From positions 62,001-126,000 of the forward strand of contig JAEWMB010000002.1 in assembly GCA_023457255.1 (NCBI GenBank): a stretch of DNA of 64,000 nt. The letters are read 5' to 3'. Positions 17,990 through 27,179 of the stretch are shown here, one piece after another. A program made the translations under genes and the position numbers. Numbering within the stretch: the stretch's first letter is position 1; each line of letters begins with the position of its first letter. The stretch comes from Bacillota bacterium. Its GTDB lineage: Bacteria > Bacillota > Clostridia > Lachnospirales > Lachnospiraceae. Under the pieces are notes generated by a model. That model was not told the origin of the DNA. It was given only the letters and a program-made list of their open reading frames with translations, and made no database searches.

Positions 17990-19030
17990 ATGGAGAAAAT
18001 AAGAAAGAACAGGAAGCAGCAACTTAGCCGGGTATTTAAACTCTTAGTCTCTTATGTAAAAAGGCATATCTCAATCATTGTTTCTGCAGGAATTGCGATT
18101 GTACTGTTTTTTATCGTCTTTAGTTTGTATGATCTTCCAATCGAAGCGGTCGGATATGCTTCCGTATTATCCGTAGTAGTAGTCAGTTTATTTGGTATGG
18201 TGCGGTTTTATTTCTATTATAAAAGGCAGCAAAAACTTCAGTGGCTGATGCAAACAGTCACCTTGTCGGAGGAAAAGTTTCCGCAGCCGCAGGATAGGAT
18301 AGAGGAAGACTACCAGGAAATCATTCGTATTCTAAGTGAAAGATATACAAAGATGTTGTCTGATGTAGATGGGAAGTTATCTGATATGATGGACTATTAT
18401 ACCATGTGGGCGCATCAGATTAAGACTCCGATCGCTGCAATGCGCTTGGTATTGCAGAGTGAGGAAACGTCCGTGTCGGAGGAATTACAGGAGCAGTTAT
18501 TTAAAATAGAGCAATATGTAGGAATGGTACTCCAGTATCTGCGTGTGGAGAGTATGTCGGGAGATTTGCTCTTATCACGATATGACCTTGATGATATTGT
18601 GAAGCAGGCAATAAAAAAACATTCCAAATCATTTATCAGAAAGAAAATTTCACTGCATTATGAGGAAATTCATAAAAAGGTTTTAACCGATGAAAAATGG
18701 CTTGTTTTTGTTTTAGAGCAGTTAATATCGAATGCGTTAAAATATACAACTTCAGGAAGCATCTCAATTTATCTCGACCATGAGCTTAACGATACTCTGG
18801 TAATAGAAGATACTGGGATTGGTATTTGTTCTGAAGACTTACCAAGAGTATGCGAGAAAGGTTATACCGGGTATAACGGCAGAGCAGATAAAAAATCCAC
18901 CGGAATCGGGCTATATCTTTGTAAGCGTATTCTAAATAAGTTATCACATACCCTGATGATTAGCTCCGAGGTTTCGAAAGGAACTAAGGTATCTATAGAC
19001 TTGGCTGCGAAAGAATTAACGGTGGAATAA
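17990..19030 (+). CDS. BceS-like intramembrane-sensing histidine kinase
   Basis: The protein has 346 residues. Two transmembrane helices (about 27-47 and 56-76) are joined by a loop of only about ten residues, so there is no external sensor domain; in this class the partner ABC permease does the sensing. The H-box WAHQIKTPI carries the phospho-acceptor His142, and the N-box (LISNALKYT) and G-boxes (EDTGIGI, STGIGLYL) complete the kinase. It follows the regulator by 26 bases behind AAGGAGAG. Confidence 0.92.
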   Translation: MEKIRKNRKQQLSRVFKLLVSYVKRHISIIVSAGIAIVLFFIVFSLYDLPIEAVGYASVLSVVVVSLFGMVRFYFYYKRQQKLQWLMQTVTLSEEKFPQPQDRIEEDYQEIIRILSERYTKMLSDVDGKLSDMMDYYTMWAHQIKTPIAAMRLVLQSEETSVSEELQEQLFKIEQYVGMVLQYLRVESMSGDLLLSRYDLDDIVKQAIKKHSKSFIRKKISLHYEEIHKKVLTDEKWLVFVLEQLISNALKYTTSGSISIYLDHELNDTLVIEDTGIGICSEDLPRVCEKGYTGYNGRADKKSTGIGLYLCKRILNKLSHTLMISSEVSKGTKVSIDLAAKELTVE

Positions 19031-19046
19031 TGAAAAAAGATTTATC

Positions 19047-19060
19047 TTACAATAATGTAA
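19047..19060 (+). promoter_or_regulatory. BceR-type operator
   Basis: TTACA at 19047-19051 and TGTAA at 19056-19060 are spaced by four bases, exactly the TNACA-N4-TGTAA pattern described for BceR-like regulators. It lies about 70 bases upstream of the candidate -10 TATACT at 19115-19120, which has no good -35 and so fits an activated promoter for the two transporter genes. Confidence 0.7.
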
Positions 19061-19067
19061 GTTTGAA

Positions 19068-19108
19068 AAAGAGAATGTAAGCCAAAGCGATGGCATCACA
19101 TTCTCTTT
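19068..19108 (+). terminator. Stem-loop between kinase and ABC genes
   Basis: AAAGAGAATGT (19068-19078) pairs with ACATTCTCTTT (19098-19108), with inner GCC/GGC pairing, and is followed by CTTTG. It may end the regulator-kinase transcript so that the transporter genes depend on their own promoter. Confidence 0.6.
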
Positions 19109-19163
19109 CTTTGCTATACTAACACCATAATTCGTGATTGAAACTATATTAGGAGGAAGAAAC

Positions 19164-19943
19164 ATGTCATTATTAGAAGTAAAAAATTTAAAAAAAATAT
19201 ATACCACACGATTTGGCGGAAATCAGGTACAAGCCTTATCTAATGTATCCTTTTCGGTAGAGAAAGGTGAATATGTAGCCATTATGGGTGAATCCGGATC
19301 TGGAAAAACCACCTTACTAAATATTCTGGCTTCTCTTGATAAGCCAAGCAGCGGTGAAGTATTACTGGAAGGGAAAAGCCTGAACACGATAAAAGAGTCT
19401 GAGATTTCAGCATTTCGGCGTAATAATCTAGGCTTTGTATTTCAGGATTTTAACTTGCTGGATACATTTTCTTTGCAGGATAATATATTTTTACCGTTGG
19501 TATTATCCGGAAAGCAGTATGAAGAGATGAAGGGCAGGCTCCAAAGAATAGCTGCTAAATTAGGAATCTCAGATTTATTAAACAAATTTCCCTATGAAGT
19601 ATCCGGTGGACAGAAACAAAGAGCAGCGGTTGCAAGAGCGCTGATTACAAATCCATTATTAATTCTTGCCGATGAGCCAACGGGTGCACTGGATTCCAGG
19701 GCTACCGATAGCTTACTTAAATTATTTACGGAACTCAATGACGATGGTCAGACCATCTTACTGGTAACCCATAGTACAAAGGCGGCAAGCCATGCAAAAA
19801 GAGTACTTTTTATCAAGGATGGTGAAGTATATCATCAGTTATACCGTGCAGGTATGTCGAAAGAAGATATGTTTGCTAAAATTTCTGACACATTAACTAT
19901 GATAGCAACCGGATCTGCTCGCGGGGGTGACTTACATGAATAG
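19164..19943 (+). CDS. BceA-like ABC transporter ATP-binding protein
   Basis: The protein has 259 residues from the ATG at 19164, which has an ideal AGGAGG site; an earlier in-frame start at 19134 does not. Walker A is GESGSGKT, the signature is SGGQKQRAAVARAL and Walker B is LILADEPTGALD, followed by the H-loop VTHS. It is the ATPase of the MacB/LolD-like group that partners FtsX-type permeases. The last 8 bases overlap the permease start, pointing to translational coupling. Confidence 0.93.
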   Translation: MSLLEVKNLKKIYTTRFGGNQVQALSNVSFSVEKGEYVAIMGESGSGKTTLLNILASLDKPSSGEVLLEGKSLNTIKESEISAFRRNNLGFVFQDFNLLDTFSLQDNIFLPLVLSGKQYEEMKGRLQRIAAKLGISDLLNKFPYEVSGGQKQRAAVARALITNPLLILADEPTGALDSRATDSLLKLFTELNDDGQTILLVTHSTKAASHAKRVLFIKDGEVYHQLYRAGMSKEDMFAKISDTLTMIATGSARGGDLHE

Positions 19944-21924
19944 TTCCTTATATGCAAAACTTGCTGCAACGAACATTCGGAAAAATGCGAAAAATTATGT
20001 TCCATATATACTCACTTGTTTGATCACGATAATGATGTTCTATATGATGTGTTTTTTAGCTAAAAACACTGCTCTTCGTTCCATGTCAGGGGGAGGGTCA
20101 TTAACTATAATTTTAGGTCTTGGAACGGTAGTAATCGGAATTTTTGCAGTTATTTTTCTTTTTTATACGAATAGTTTTTTAATCAAGCGAAGAAAAAAAG
20201 AGATTGGTCTTTATAACATCTTAGGAATGGAAAAAAAGCATATTTCCAAGGTATTAGCATTTGAAAACCTTTATGTAGCGATACTGAGCATTACTTTAGG
20301 CTTATCTTTTGGTATTTTACTTAGCAAATTAATGGTTTTAGCACTTGGGAAGATGCTGAATTTTAAGATTTCTTTTGGATTTGAAATCTCAGGAAGTGCT
20401 GTTGTCACAACATTAATTTTATTTGCTGCTATCTTCGCCTTATTATTGCTGAATAATTTACGGCAGATTCACCTGGCAAATCCAATTGAATTATTGCGGG
20501 GAAAACAAGTAGGTGAGAAGGAACCAAAAACGAAATGGCTTCTGGCATTGATAGGTTTGGCTTGTTTATCCGGCGGTTATTATATTTCATTAACGACAAA
20601 ATCACCATTGGATGCAATAGGCTTATTTTTTATCGCAGTAATCTTAGTTATTATAGGTACTTACTGTGTGTTCACCGCAGGCAGTATAGCAGTTTTAAAA
20701 GTTCTTCGGAAAAATAAACGATATTATTACAAAGTAAATCATTTTATCTCAGTATCCGGTATGATATACCGAATGAAACAAAATGCGGTAGGTTTAGCTA
20801 ATATCTGTATTTTAAGTACCATGGTGCTGGTGATGATATCCTCCACGGTATCTCTTTATATCGGATTTGAGGATTCTTTAAAAAGCATGTATCCTAAGGA
20901 AATTCAAGTAAATGGATATGGTATTACTGAGGATGAGGGCAAAAAATTAGAAGAAGTAGTGAAAGAGATTACGGATAGGCATCAATTAGAGCAAAAAGAT
21001 GTGGTCACTTATCGATATATGAATCAAATGACTGTACAACAGGAAAATCAGTTTCTAAGAACAGACTCTGATCCTTATATTTACGATGCCGGATCGATCC
21101 TTTATATGATACCGCTTTCTGATTATAACAGGTTACTGGGAGAAGAAAAAACGCTAAAATCGGATGAAGTGTTTGTTTATTATGTGAATAATAAGCTAGG
21201 CGGGGATTCGATAGGATTTGGCGAGGAAAGCTATCATATAAAAGCTATGTCGGAGGTATCGGAAATTGATTTGCTTTATTCTCCGGATATGGTGAAAACC
21301 TACTACATCATCTTACCGGATATGGATGCCTTTGAGAAAATCAGCAAAGAATTAGGAAACGCAGAAGATATTAATAAAATGCAATACTTTTATGGATTTA
21401 ATACCGATGCACCAAGTGAAAAACAGTTAGAGGTATATGAAGAGATTCAAGCATTGCGTGGACAAGAGGAGGTTGAGCTTTATCAAAGTATTCGTGTACA
21501 AAGTTCGGAATACATGAAAAGTGAGTTTTTATTTGTATATGGCGGTCTTTTTTTCCTTGGTATCTTTTTAGGAACACTGTTTTTAATGGCAACCGTATTG
21601 ATTATGTATTATAAACAGATTTCTGAGGGCAATGACGATAGAGAGCGCTTTGAGATTATGCAAAAGGTTGGTATGAGCCAAGAGGAAGTAAAAAGGACAA
21701 TACACAGTCAGGTATTGATGGTATTCTTCCTTCCAATTATAGCAGCAGCTATCCACATTGCTTTTGCATTTAATGTTATTGCAAAATTACTCGCTATCTT
21801 TAATTTAACTAATATTGCGCTTTTTGCGACCTGTACGTTTGCAACGTTGGGAGTATTTATTGTATTCTATGCGGCAGTCTATACACTCACTGCAAGAACT
21901 TATTATCGTATTGTAAAACATTGA
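19936..21924 (+). CDS. BceB-like FtsX-family permease
   Basis: The protein has 662 residues from the ATG at 19936, placed 8 bases after GGGGG; a GTG at 19927 is less likely. The architecture is that of BceB: ten hydrophobic helices in the order 1+3+3+3, with a large extracellular domain of about 200 residues (roughly residues 325-530) between helices 7 and 8. That domain is thought to bind the peptide or its lipid II complex and to signal to the kinase. The specific antibiotic cannot be predicted. Confidence 0.9.
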   Translation: MNSSLYAKLAATNIRKNAKNYVPYILTCLITIMMFYMMCFLAKNTALRSMSGGGSLTIILGLGTVVIGIFAVIFLFYTNSFLIKRRKKEIGLYNILGMEKKHISKVLAFENLYVAILSITLGLSFGILLSKLMVLALGKMLNFKISFGFEISGSAVVTTLILFAAIFALLLLNNLRQIHLANPIELLRGKQVGEKEPKTKWLLALIGLACLSGGYYISLTTKSPLDAIGLFFIAVILVIIGTYCVFTAGSIAVLKVLRKNKRYYYKVNHFISVSGMIYRMKQNAVGLANICILSTMVLVMISSTVSLYIGFEDSLKSMYPKEIQVNGYGITEDEGKKLEEVVKEITDRHQLEQKDVVTYRYMNQMTVQQENQFLRTDSDPYIYDAGSILYMIPLSDYNRLLGEEKTLKSDEVFVYYVNNKLGGDSIGFGEESYHIKAMSEVSEIDLLYSPDMVKTYYIILPDMDAFEKISKELGNAEDINKMQYFYGFNTDAPSEKQLEVYEEIQALRGQEEVELYQSIRVQSSEYMKSEFLFVYGGLFFLGIFLGTLFLMATVLIMYYKQISEGNDDRERFEIMQKVGMSQEEVKRTIHSQVLMVFFLPIIAAAIHIAFAFNVIAKLLAIFNLTNIALFATCTFATLGVFIVFYAAVYTLTARTYYRIVKH

Positions 21925-22130
21925 TTTTGTGAGGATGTATATTTAGAAAGAGGTAATTTAATACCAATAATTGCAGCGCAGAAAGTTTGTCAGGTGAATT
22001 TCTAAAAAATATGGCAGAGCAAGATATGATATGAGTCTTAAATAAGAGAAATATCTATGTTATTTAAAAGATACTACATTGCATAAAAATCTCATCTTCG
22101 TATAATGAAATTAGGAAAGGAGATGGGCTT

Positions 22131-25040
22131 ATGGGGAACAGATCATATCTTGAAACACCATTATGGGATAATAACCTGCCTCTTAAGAAGCGGTTAGATT
22201 ATCTTGTTGAAAACTTAACCTTGGAAGAGAAGTTTGAGTTTCTAGGAACAAGGTGTCCTGCAATTGAACGACTTGGAATTTCTAGTACCTTTCACGGAGG
22301 AGAGGCTGCACATGGCATAGAAGCAAGGCACGATCAGGCATTTAATAAGGGAGAACCTGAGCCAACCACAATATTTCCACAGCCAATAGGAATGAGTTCT
22401 ACCTGGGATACGGCTCTTTTAAAAAAGATTGGGACAGCGGTTGGCAATGAAGCCAGAGTCTTGTATCAACGCCACAAGAATGGCGGTTTATGCCGTTGGG
22501 CGCCAACGATAGATATGGAGCGTGATCCGCGTTGGGGACGGACGGAGGAAGGCTATGGGGAGGACCCCTACCTGACAGGAAAGATGGCTTCTTCTTATAT
22601 TCTTGGAATGCGTGGAGAGCATCCTTTTTATATACGGTGCGGTGCAACCTTAAAACATTTCTATGCAAACAATACAGAAGAAGACAGGATATTTGCATCC
22701 TCTTCTATCGATCCTAGAAATAAATACGAGTACTATTTAGAGCCTTTCTACCGAGCAGTCACAGAGGGTAAGGCTGAGGCCATTATGACGGCATACAATG
22801 AAATTAATGGAGTTCCCTGCATTGTGAATCCGGAAGTAAAAAATATCGTAAAAGAGCAATGGGGGCTTTGCGGGCATGTCGTATGCGATGGCGGGGATAT
22901 GATACAAACAGTAAATAATCATAAGTATTTTGGTTCTCATGCAGAAACGATTGCCTATGGATTAAAGGCAGGTATTGATTGTTTTACCGATCATCGTGAA
23001 GTGGTTATAAAAGCTGCGAAAGAAGCCTATCAAGCAGGGCTGATTACAGAGAACGATTTGGATACATCGATTTGTAATTCTTTTGCAACAAGAATACGTC
23101 TTGGCTATTTTGATGCATTAGGGCAAAACCCATATGCGAATATAACGGAGAGCTATATCAATAGTGAGGAAAATAAAGCACTTACACTGGAAGCTGCGGC
23201 AAAGGCTATGGTCTTACTAAAAAATGAAGGACAGGTATTGCCGCTTACGAAGGAGGAATCATTTTGTGTAATCGGACCGTTATCGGATGTTTGGTATAAA
23301 GATTGGTATAGTGGAATACCACCATATGCAGTAACACCGCTGCAAGGAATCAGGGAGTACCAAAAAGGAGTTTCTAAGTGTCTTACCAATTCAAAAGTAG
23401 TGGATGGACTACCGCGTGTCAAAATTCGATATCAAGAGAGGTATCTTGGTGTAACGGAAGAAGGGTTTGTTACCCTTGTGAATCAGGAGTTTGCTGAGAT
23501 ATATACGATTACAGACTGGGGATATGGAAATCTGACCATTGCGACTGATAAAGGGAAATACCTAACAGCAGATGAGGAAGCAGGCATGATTACTGCTTTG
23601 AAGACGGAAGCTTTTGGTTGGTTTATAAAAGAGGCATTTGATATCCGGCCGGTGAATGGAGAAAGGTGTCACACTATATTTGAAATTCTATGCCAGCAAA
23701 AGAGTCATAGGATGTCCGTCACCATTGATACGTGGAATGATGATTATCTGACGCTTAATAAGGAGGGTAAGCTTTCAATTTCTAAGGAAGAACAGGCTAT
23801 ATTTGAACTTGAGCTGGTATCGGATGGTATCGAAGAAGCGAAAGAATATGCCCAAAATAGTGATTATGTTGTTTTGGCAGCAGGCTGCAATCCTGTCATC
23901 AACAGTAAGGAAGAAATTGACCGCAGTGATTTGGATTTACCACCATACCAGGAACATTTCATCAGGGAAATACATAAAGTAAACGCTAAGGTAATCCTTG
24001 TACTTATTACAAATTATCCCTATGCGATACGTTGGGAAAAAGAACATATACCGGCAATTATAACGACAGCCTCCGGAAGTCAGGAACTTGGAAATGCGAT
24101 TGCTGCTGTATTATTCGGTGAGATATCCCCTTCGGGCAGACTGCCGATGACTTGGTATCTTGATACAAAGGATTTACCGCCGATGATAGATTATGATATT
24201 ATTCGTGGAAACCGTACCTACCAGTATTTTAAGAAAGAGGTACTGTACCCATTTGGACATGGGCTAACCTATACTACGATGGAATATCAAAAGCTCATGG
24301 TTAGATTTGAAGATTTTACTAAGCTATTCATAAACGTTACAATAGGGAATACCGGGGATCGAATCAGTGATGAAGTGGTACAGGTTTATGTAAGGCAGGA
24401 AACCTCAAGAACCGTAAGGCCACGTTTACAGTTAAAAGCGTTTGAGAGAGTAAAAAACATCCTGCCTGGAGAAAAGAGAGAGATAGAATTTTTAATTCCT
24501 ACCGGTGATTTAACCTATTATGATGTTGTAACTGGTGGCATGATATTAGAGGAATCCGAATACACAATCTTAGTAGGCGCATCTTCTGAGGATATTAGAT
24601 TGCAGGATACCATTTTTATTAATGGAGTAAAGGTGGGCTACCGAAATCTTTGGAAAAAGGTATTGGCAGATCATTACGATGACTGTAAGAACTCATATCT
24701 TCATCTTGGAAGTTTGGGTGATTCTGCGGTGGCTGTGAAAGATACAAATGAGGCTTGCATACTTATTTATCGGGATTTTATGATAGAGGAGAAACCGGAA
24801 CATTTTCATGCGGTTCTTCAGTGCAAGAGTAAAGGAAGTATAGTGCTATCATATGAAAATCAAAGTGATGCGGCAGAACATACGGAATTAAAGCTAGGTG
24901 AAATTATGTTAGATAATCAGGAGAAATTTTGTGATATCCTCTTCCCGGTTAACTGGGATTTCATTATGTGTAAAGAAGCTTTTACGTTAAAAATTACATT
25001 GTCGGGGGATATGAGATTATCTTCCTTTTATGCAGAATAA
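22131..25040 (+). CDS. GH3 family beta-glycosidase with extra domains
   Basis: The protein has 969 residues and no signal peptide, so it should act in the cytoplasm on imported oligosaccharides. The N-terminal TIM barrel has DPRWGRTEEGYGEDP, LKHFYANN and VVCDGGDM with the nucleophile Asp253. An insertion at about residues 428-570 carries repeated GKYLTADEEAG and DDYLTLNKEG units, resembling a fascin-like beta-trefoil. The alpha/beta sandwich domain follows (SGRLPMTW, YPFGHGLTYT), then a fibronectin III-like domain (about 735-825) and a final extra domain of about 135 residues that looks like a CBM6-type jelly roll. Family activity is beta-glucosidase or beta-xylosidase; the exact substrate is open. 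The ribosome site is AAAGGAG. Confidence 0.9.
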   Translation: MGNRSYLETPLWDNNLPLKKRLDYLVENLTLEEKFEFLGTRCPAIERLGISSTFHGGEAAHGIEARHDQAFNKGEPEPTTIFPQPIGMSSTWDTALLKKIGTAVGNEARVLYQRHKNGGLCRWAPTIDMERDPRWGRTEEGYGEDPYLTGKMASSYILGMRGEHPFYIRCGATLKHFYANNTEEDRIFASSSIDPRNKYEYYLEPFYRAVTEGKAEAIMTAYNEINGVPCIVNPEVKNIVKEQWGLCGHVVCDGGDMIQTVNNHKYFGSHAETIAYGLKAGIDCFTDHREVVIKAAKEAYQAGLITENDLDTSICNSFATRIRLGYFDALGQNPYANITESYINSEENKALTLEAAAKAMVLLKNEGQVLPLTKEESFCVIGPLSDVWYKDWYSGIPPYAVTPLQGIREYQKGVSKCLTNSKVVDGLPRVKIRYQERYLGVTEEGFVTLVNQEFAEIYTITDWGYGNLTIATDKGKYLTADEEAGMITALKTEAFGWFIKEAFDIRPVNGERCHTIFEILCQQKSHRMSVTIDTWNDDYLTLNKEGKLSISKEEQAIFELELVSDGIEEAKEYAQNSDYVVLAAGCNPVINSKEEIDRSDLDLPPYQEHFIREIHKVNAKVILVLITNYPYAIRWEKEHIPAIITTASGSQELGNAIAAVLFGEISPSGRLPMTWYLDTKDLPPMIDYDIIRGNRTYQYFKKEVLYPFGHGLTYTTMEYQKLMVRFEDFTKLFINVTIGNTGDRISDEVVQVYVRQETSRTVRPRLQLKAFERVKNILPGEKREIEFLIPTGDLTYYDVVTGGMILEESEYTILVGASSEDIRLQDTIFINGVKVGYRNLWKKVLADHYDDCKNSYLHLGSLGDSAVAVKDTNEACILIYRDFMIEEKPEHFHAVLQCKSKGSIVLSYENQSDAAEHTELKLGEIMLDNQEKFCDILFPVNWDFIMCKEAFTLKITLSGDMRLSSFYAE

Positions 25041-25103
25041 CGATTTAACAGGAAGGTACTTGAGTAAGATGCAGGGCTTTTTAAACATGCGAGGGGAGTT
25101 GAG

Positions 25104-25466
25104 ATGATACAATTAAGAGCTCATCATGGAATGTGCATAAAGAAATTTGAAGGAAAAGGCTACAGCAAGGAATTTGTTGAAAATATGAGAAAACTGATAG
25201 AACGTCTTGAGGTTGAACCAATTTCTATAAGTCTTAAGGAAGATATTCTTTGTGAATGCTGCCCTCATAATAAAAATGGTTGTGAGATGAATGGAAAGGT
25301 AAAGCGGTATGATCTGGAATGCATAAAGGAATGTGGTATACAAGAAGGTAATCAAATGATGTTTCAGGACTATTCAAAGCTGATCGATGAAAAACTGAAA
25401 AGAACCGGGAAGTGGAAGGAAATTTGCTGTGATTGTGAGTGGAACAATGTTTGTCACACCGAATGA
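25104..25466 (+). CDS. DUF1284 domain protein, Cys-rich
   Basis: The protein has 120 residues. The N-terminal LRAHHGMCIKKFEGKGYS is the hallmark of DUF1284. Eleven Cys residues in CECCPHNKNGC, ECIKECG and CCDCEWNNVC suggest bound metal, possibly an iron-sulfur cluster; no reaction is established for the family. It starts 63 bases after the GH3 gene behind AGGGGAG and may be cotranscribed with it. A terminator follows. Confidence 0.85.
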   Translation: MIQLRAHHGMCIKKFEGKGYSKEFVENMRKLIERLEVEPISISLKEDILCECCPHNKNGCEMNGKVKRYDLECIKECGIQEGNQMMFQDYSKLIDEKLKRTGKWKEICCDCEWNNVCHTE

Positions 25467-25537
25467 TATGAAATAGATGCATTGCAGAATCAATGAGCAA
25501 TCTTACTATTGATTAGTTTTTTTCAGATGAGGATAAG

Positions 25538-25597
25538 AAGTCACTGTTGTGTAGGGGTTAGGAGAAGATCTTAACTGCTGCGCCATAGTGACTTTTT
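25538..25597 (+). terminator. Terminator after the DUF1284 gene
   Basis: AAGTCACT (25538-25545) pairs with AGTGACTT (25587-25594), with inner GTTA/TAAC pairing, followed by T residues. The rest of 25598-26012 holds no gene I can support. Two TTAAC(A/G) boxes 11 bases apart lie at 25809-25825. Confidence 0.75.
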
Positions 25598-26012
25598 TAT
25601 GTGAATGATCCGGTTATGAGTTATAACTAATCTGGAAACGTTAGCTTACAGTATTCATAAAATTTGTCCGGTTTATTAAAAGGAAGCGATATTAAAAGGA
25701 ATTCAATAGCATGATTTATCAAAATTATATCGATTATTTATCTGCTTAACAGGGTTTATAGACTCCTTATCTACAATTCCTAGTAAATTAGTAGAAATAA
25801 AGTGAATCTTAACACCACCTTAACGAAAATTCATGCTATCATATGAATTATAGTAAAAGCATACTGCATGTGTTCGGGGAAAAAGCAGTGTGTGACCCCC
25901 AGATTGATGAAACGCAGGAAGAAATATAAACTTAAAAAGTGTAATAGGGAGCGGATAAGATAATAAGTTTTGTTGCTGCTTGCGGTAATTGCCTAAGAAA
26001 GGAGATTTAGGA

Positions 26013-26453
26013 ATGTACAATGTATTGTTAATAGAGGATGAGAAAATGGACCGAGTGGAAGCATGCAGGGTGCAGGCGGAGGATTTAGAACAAGGAACTT
26101 ACTTGGCTCAGGTTGCAGCTCAGATGCAGAGATATATACAGGAGGATTATTCCAAGGAGATCTCACTTCAAGATGCGGCTAAGACCCTGTGTTATTCCGA
26201 AGCCTATTTTAGCAGGTTATTCAAACAGTGCTTTCATGTAAACTTTACCGTATATCTTACCCAATATCGTATTAGAATAGCAAAGCAGTTCATGTTAAAA
26301 CAAAATATCAGTATTAAAGAAATTGGCGCCAGAGTTGGATATACGGATAACAATTATTTTACCAAAGTATTCCGCCGCAGTACGGGTCTTAATCCATCCG
26401 AATATCGTGCCAGATTGGTGGGAAAACTAATAGAAGGGAAGTATGTTGGCTAA
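26013..26453 (+). CDS. AraC/YesN-type regulator lacking most of its receiver domain
   Basis: The ATG at 26013 follows AAAGGAG by 9 bases and opens with MYNVLLIEDEKMDR, the exact beginning of a CheY-type receiver domain as in YesN regulators. After these 14 residues the sequence passes directly into a linker (about 15-45) and a complete AraC helix-turn-helix domain (about 46-140: DAAKTLCYSEAYFSRLFKQ, IKEIGARVGYTDNNYFTKVF, GLNPSEYR). About 100 or more residues of the receiver and linker, including the phospho-acceptor Asp, are missing in frame. The gene is intact otherwise. No partner kinase is adjacent. It could be a constitutive DNA-binding protein or a decaying gene. Confidence 0.8.
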   Translation: MYNVLLIEDEKMDRVEACRVQAEDLEQGTYLAQVAAQMQRYIQEDYSKEISLQDAAKTLCYSEAYFSRLFKQCFHVNFTVYLTQYRIRIAKQFMLKQNISIKEIGARVGYTDNNYFTKVFRRSTGLNPSEYRARLVGKLIEGKYVG

Positions 26454-26521
26454 TGCCCCCTTGTTTTCTTAAACAAAATGATTTATGATACACATAACGT
26501 AAGTGTTAGAAAGGAATTTGT

Positions 26522-27103
26522 ATGAGAGTTGGAATGGGTTATGATGTTCATAAATTAGTAGAAGGACGCGGCTTAATCCTTGGAGGCGTTACAGTACCTT
26601 ATGAAAAAGGTTTATTAGGTCATTCAGATGCGGACGTTTTAGTTCATGCAGTTATGGATGCCATCCTTGGTGCCGCGGCACTTGGAGATATAGGAAAGCA
26701 TTTTCCAGATACAGCAAAAGAGTATGAAGGAGTTTCAAGTATTGTTTTATTAGAAAAAGTAAAAGAATTAGTGGAGAAAGAATGTTATATCATTGGAAAT
26801 ATTGATGCTACAATCATTGCGCAGCGTCCAAAGATGGCACCATATATTCCTCAAATGATTACTAATATTGCCAAAACTCTTCATATCTCAGAAAATCAGG
26901 TTAATGTCAAAGCAACTACGGAAGAAGGACTTGGCTTTACTGGCAGCGGAGATGGAATTTCCGCTCAGGCGGTTTGCCTCTTAAATACCGTTGATAACTA
27001 TGCGTACGATGGTACAGATAGCGTTTCGTATGCTTATGATGCTCAGGCTATGGAAACGAGAAACTGTGCCGGCTGTCAGGGATGCTGCAGAAATAAAGAA
27101 TAG
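26522..27103 (+). CDS. ispF: 2-C-methyl-D-erythritol 2,4-cyclodiphosphate synthase with Cys-rich tail
   Basis: IspF cyclises CDP-methylerythritol phosphate in the non-mevalonate isoprenoid pathway. The catalytic core is complete: MGYDVH (Asp8, His10, zinc ligands), LGHSDADVLVHA, DIGKHFPDT and KATTEEGLGFTGSGDGI. The family usually ends near residue 157-160. Here about 35 more residues follow, ending in CAGCQGCC (Cys182, 185, 188, 189). This tail may bind metal and is unusual. A GAAAGGAA site precedes the ATG. The gene stands alone before a T-box unit. Confidence 0.94.
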   Translation: MRVGMGYDVHKLVEGRGLILGGVTVPYEKGLLGHSDADVLVHAVMDAILGAAALGDIGKHFPDTAKEYEGVSSIVLLEKVKELVEKECYIIGNIDATIIAQRPKMAPYIPQMITNIAKTLHISENQVNVKATTEEGLGFTGSGDGISAQAVCLLNTVDNYAYDGTDSVSYAYDAQAMETRNCAGCQGCCRNKE

Positions 27104-27131
27104 TTTGTGTTTGTCTTATCGGAAATTTAGG

Positions 27132-27160
27132 TTGACAAAAGCAAAATCTTTTCATAGAAT
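27132..27160 (+). promoter_or_regulatory. Promoter of the cysE-cysS T-box transcript
   Basis: TTGACA at 27132-27137 and TAGAAT at 27155-27160 are separated by 17 bases, about 7 bases before the predicted transcript start. Confidence 0.8.
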
Positions 27161-27179
27161 AGTTACAAAATATGTGAAA

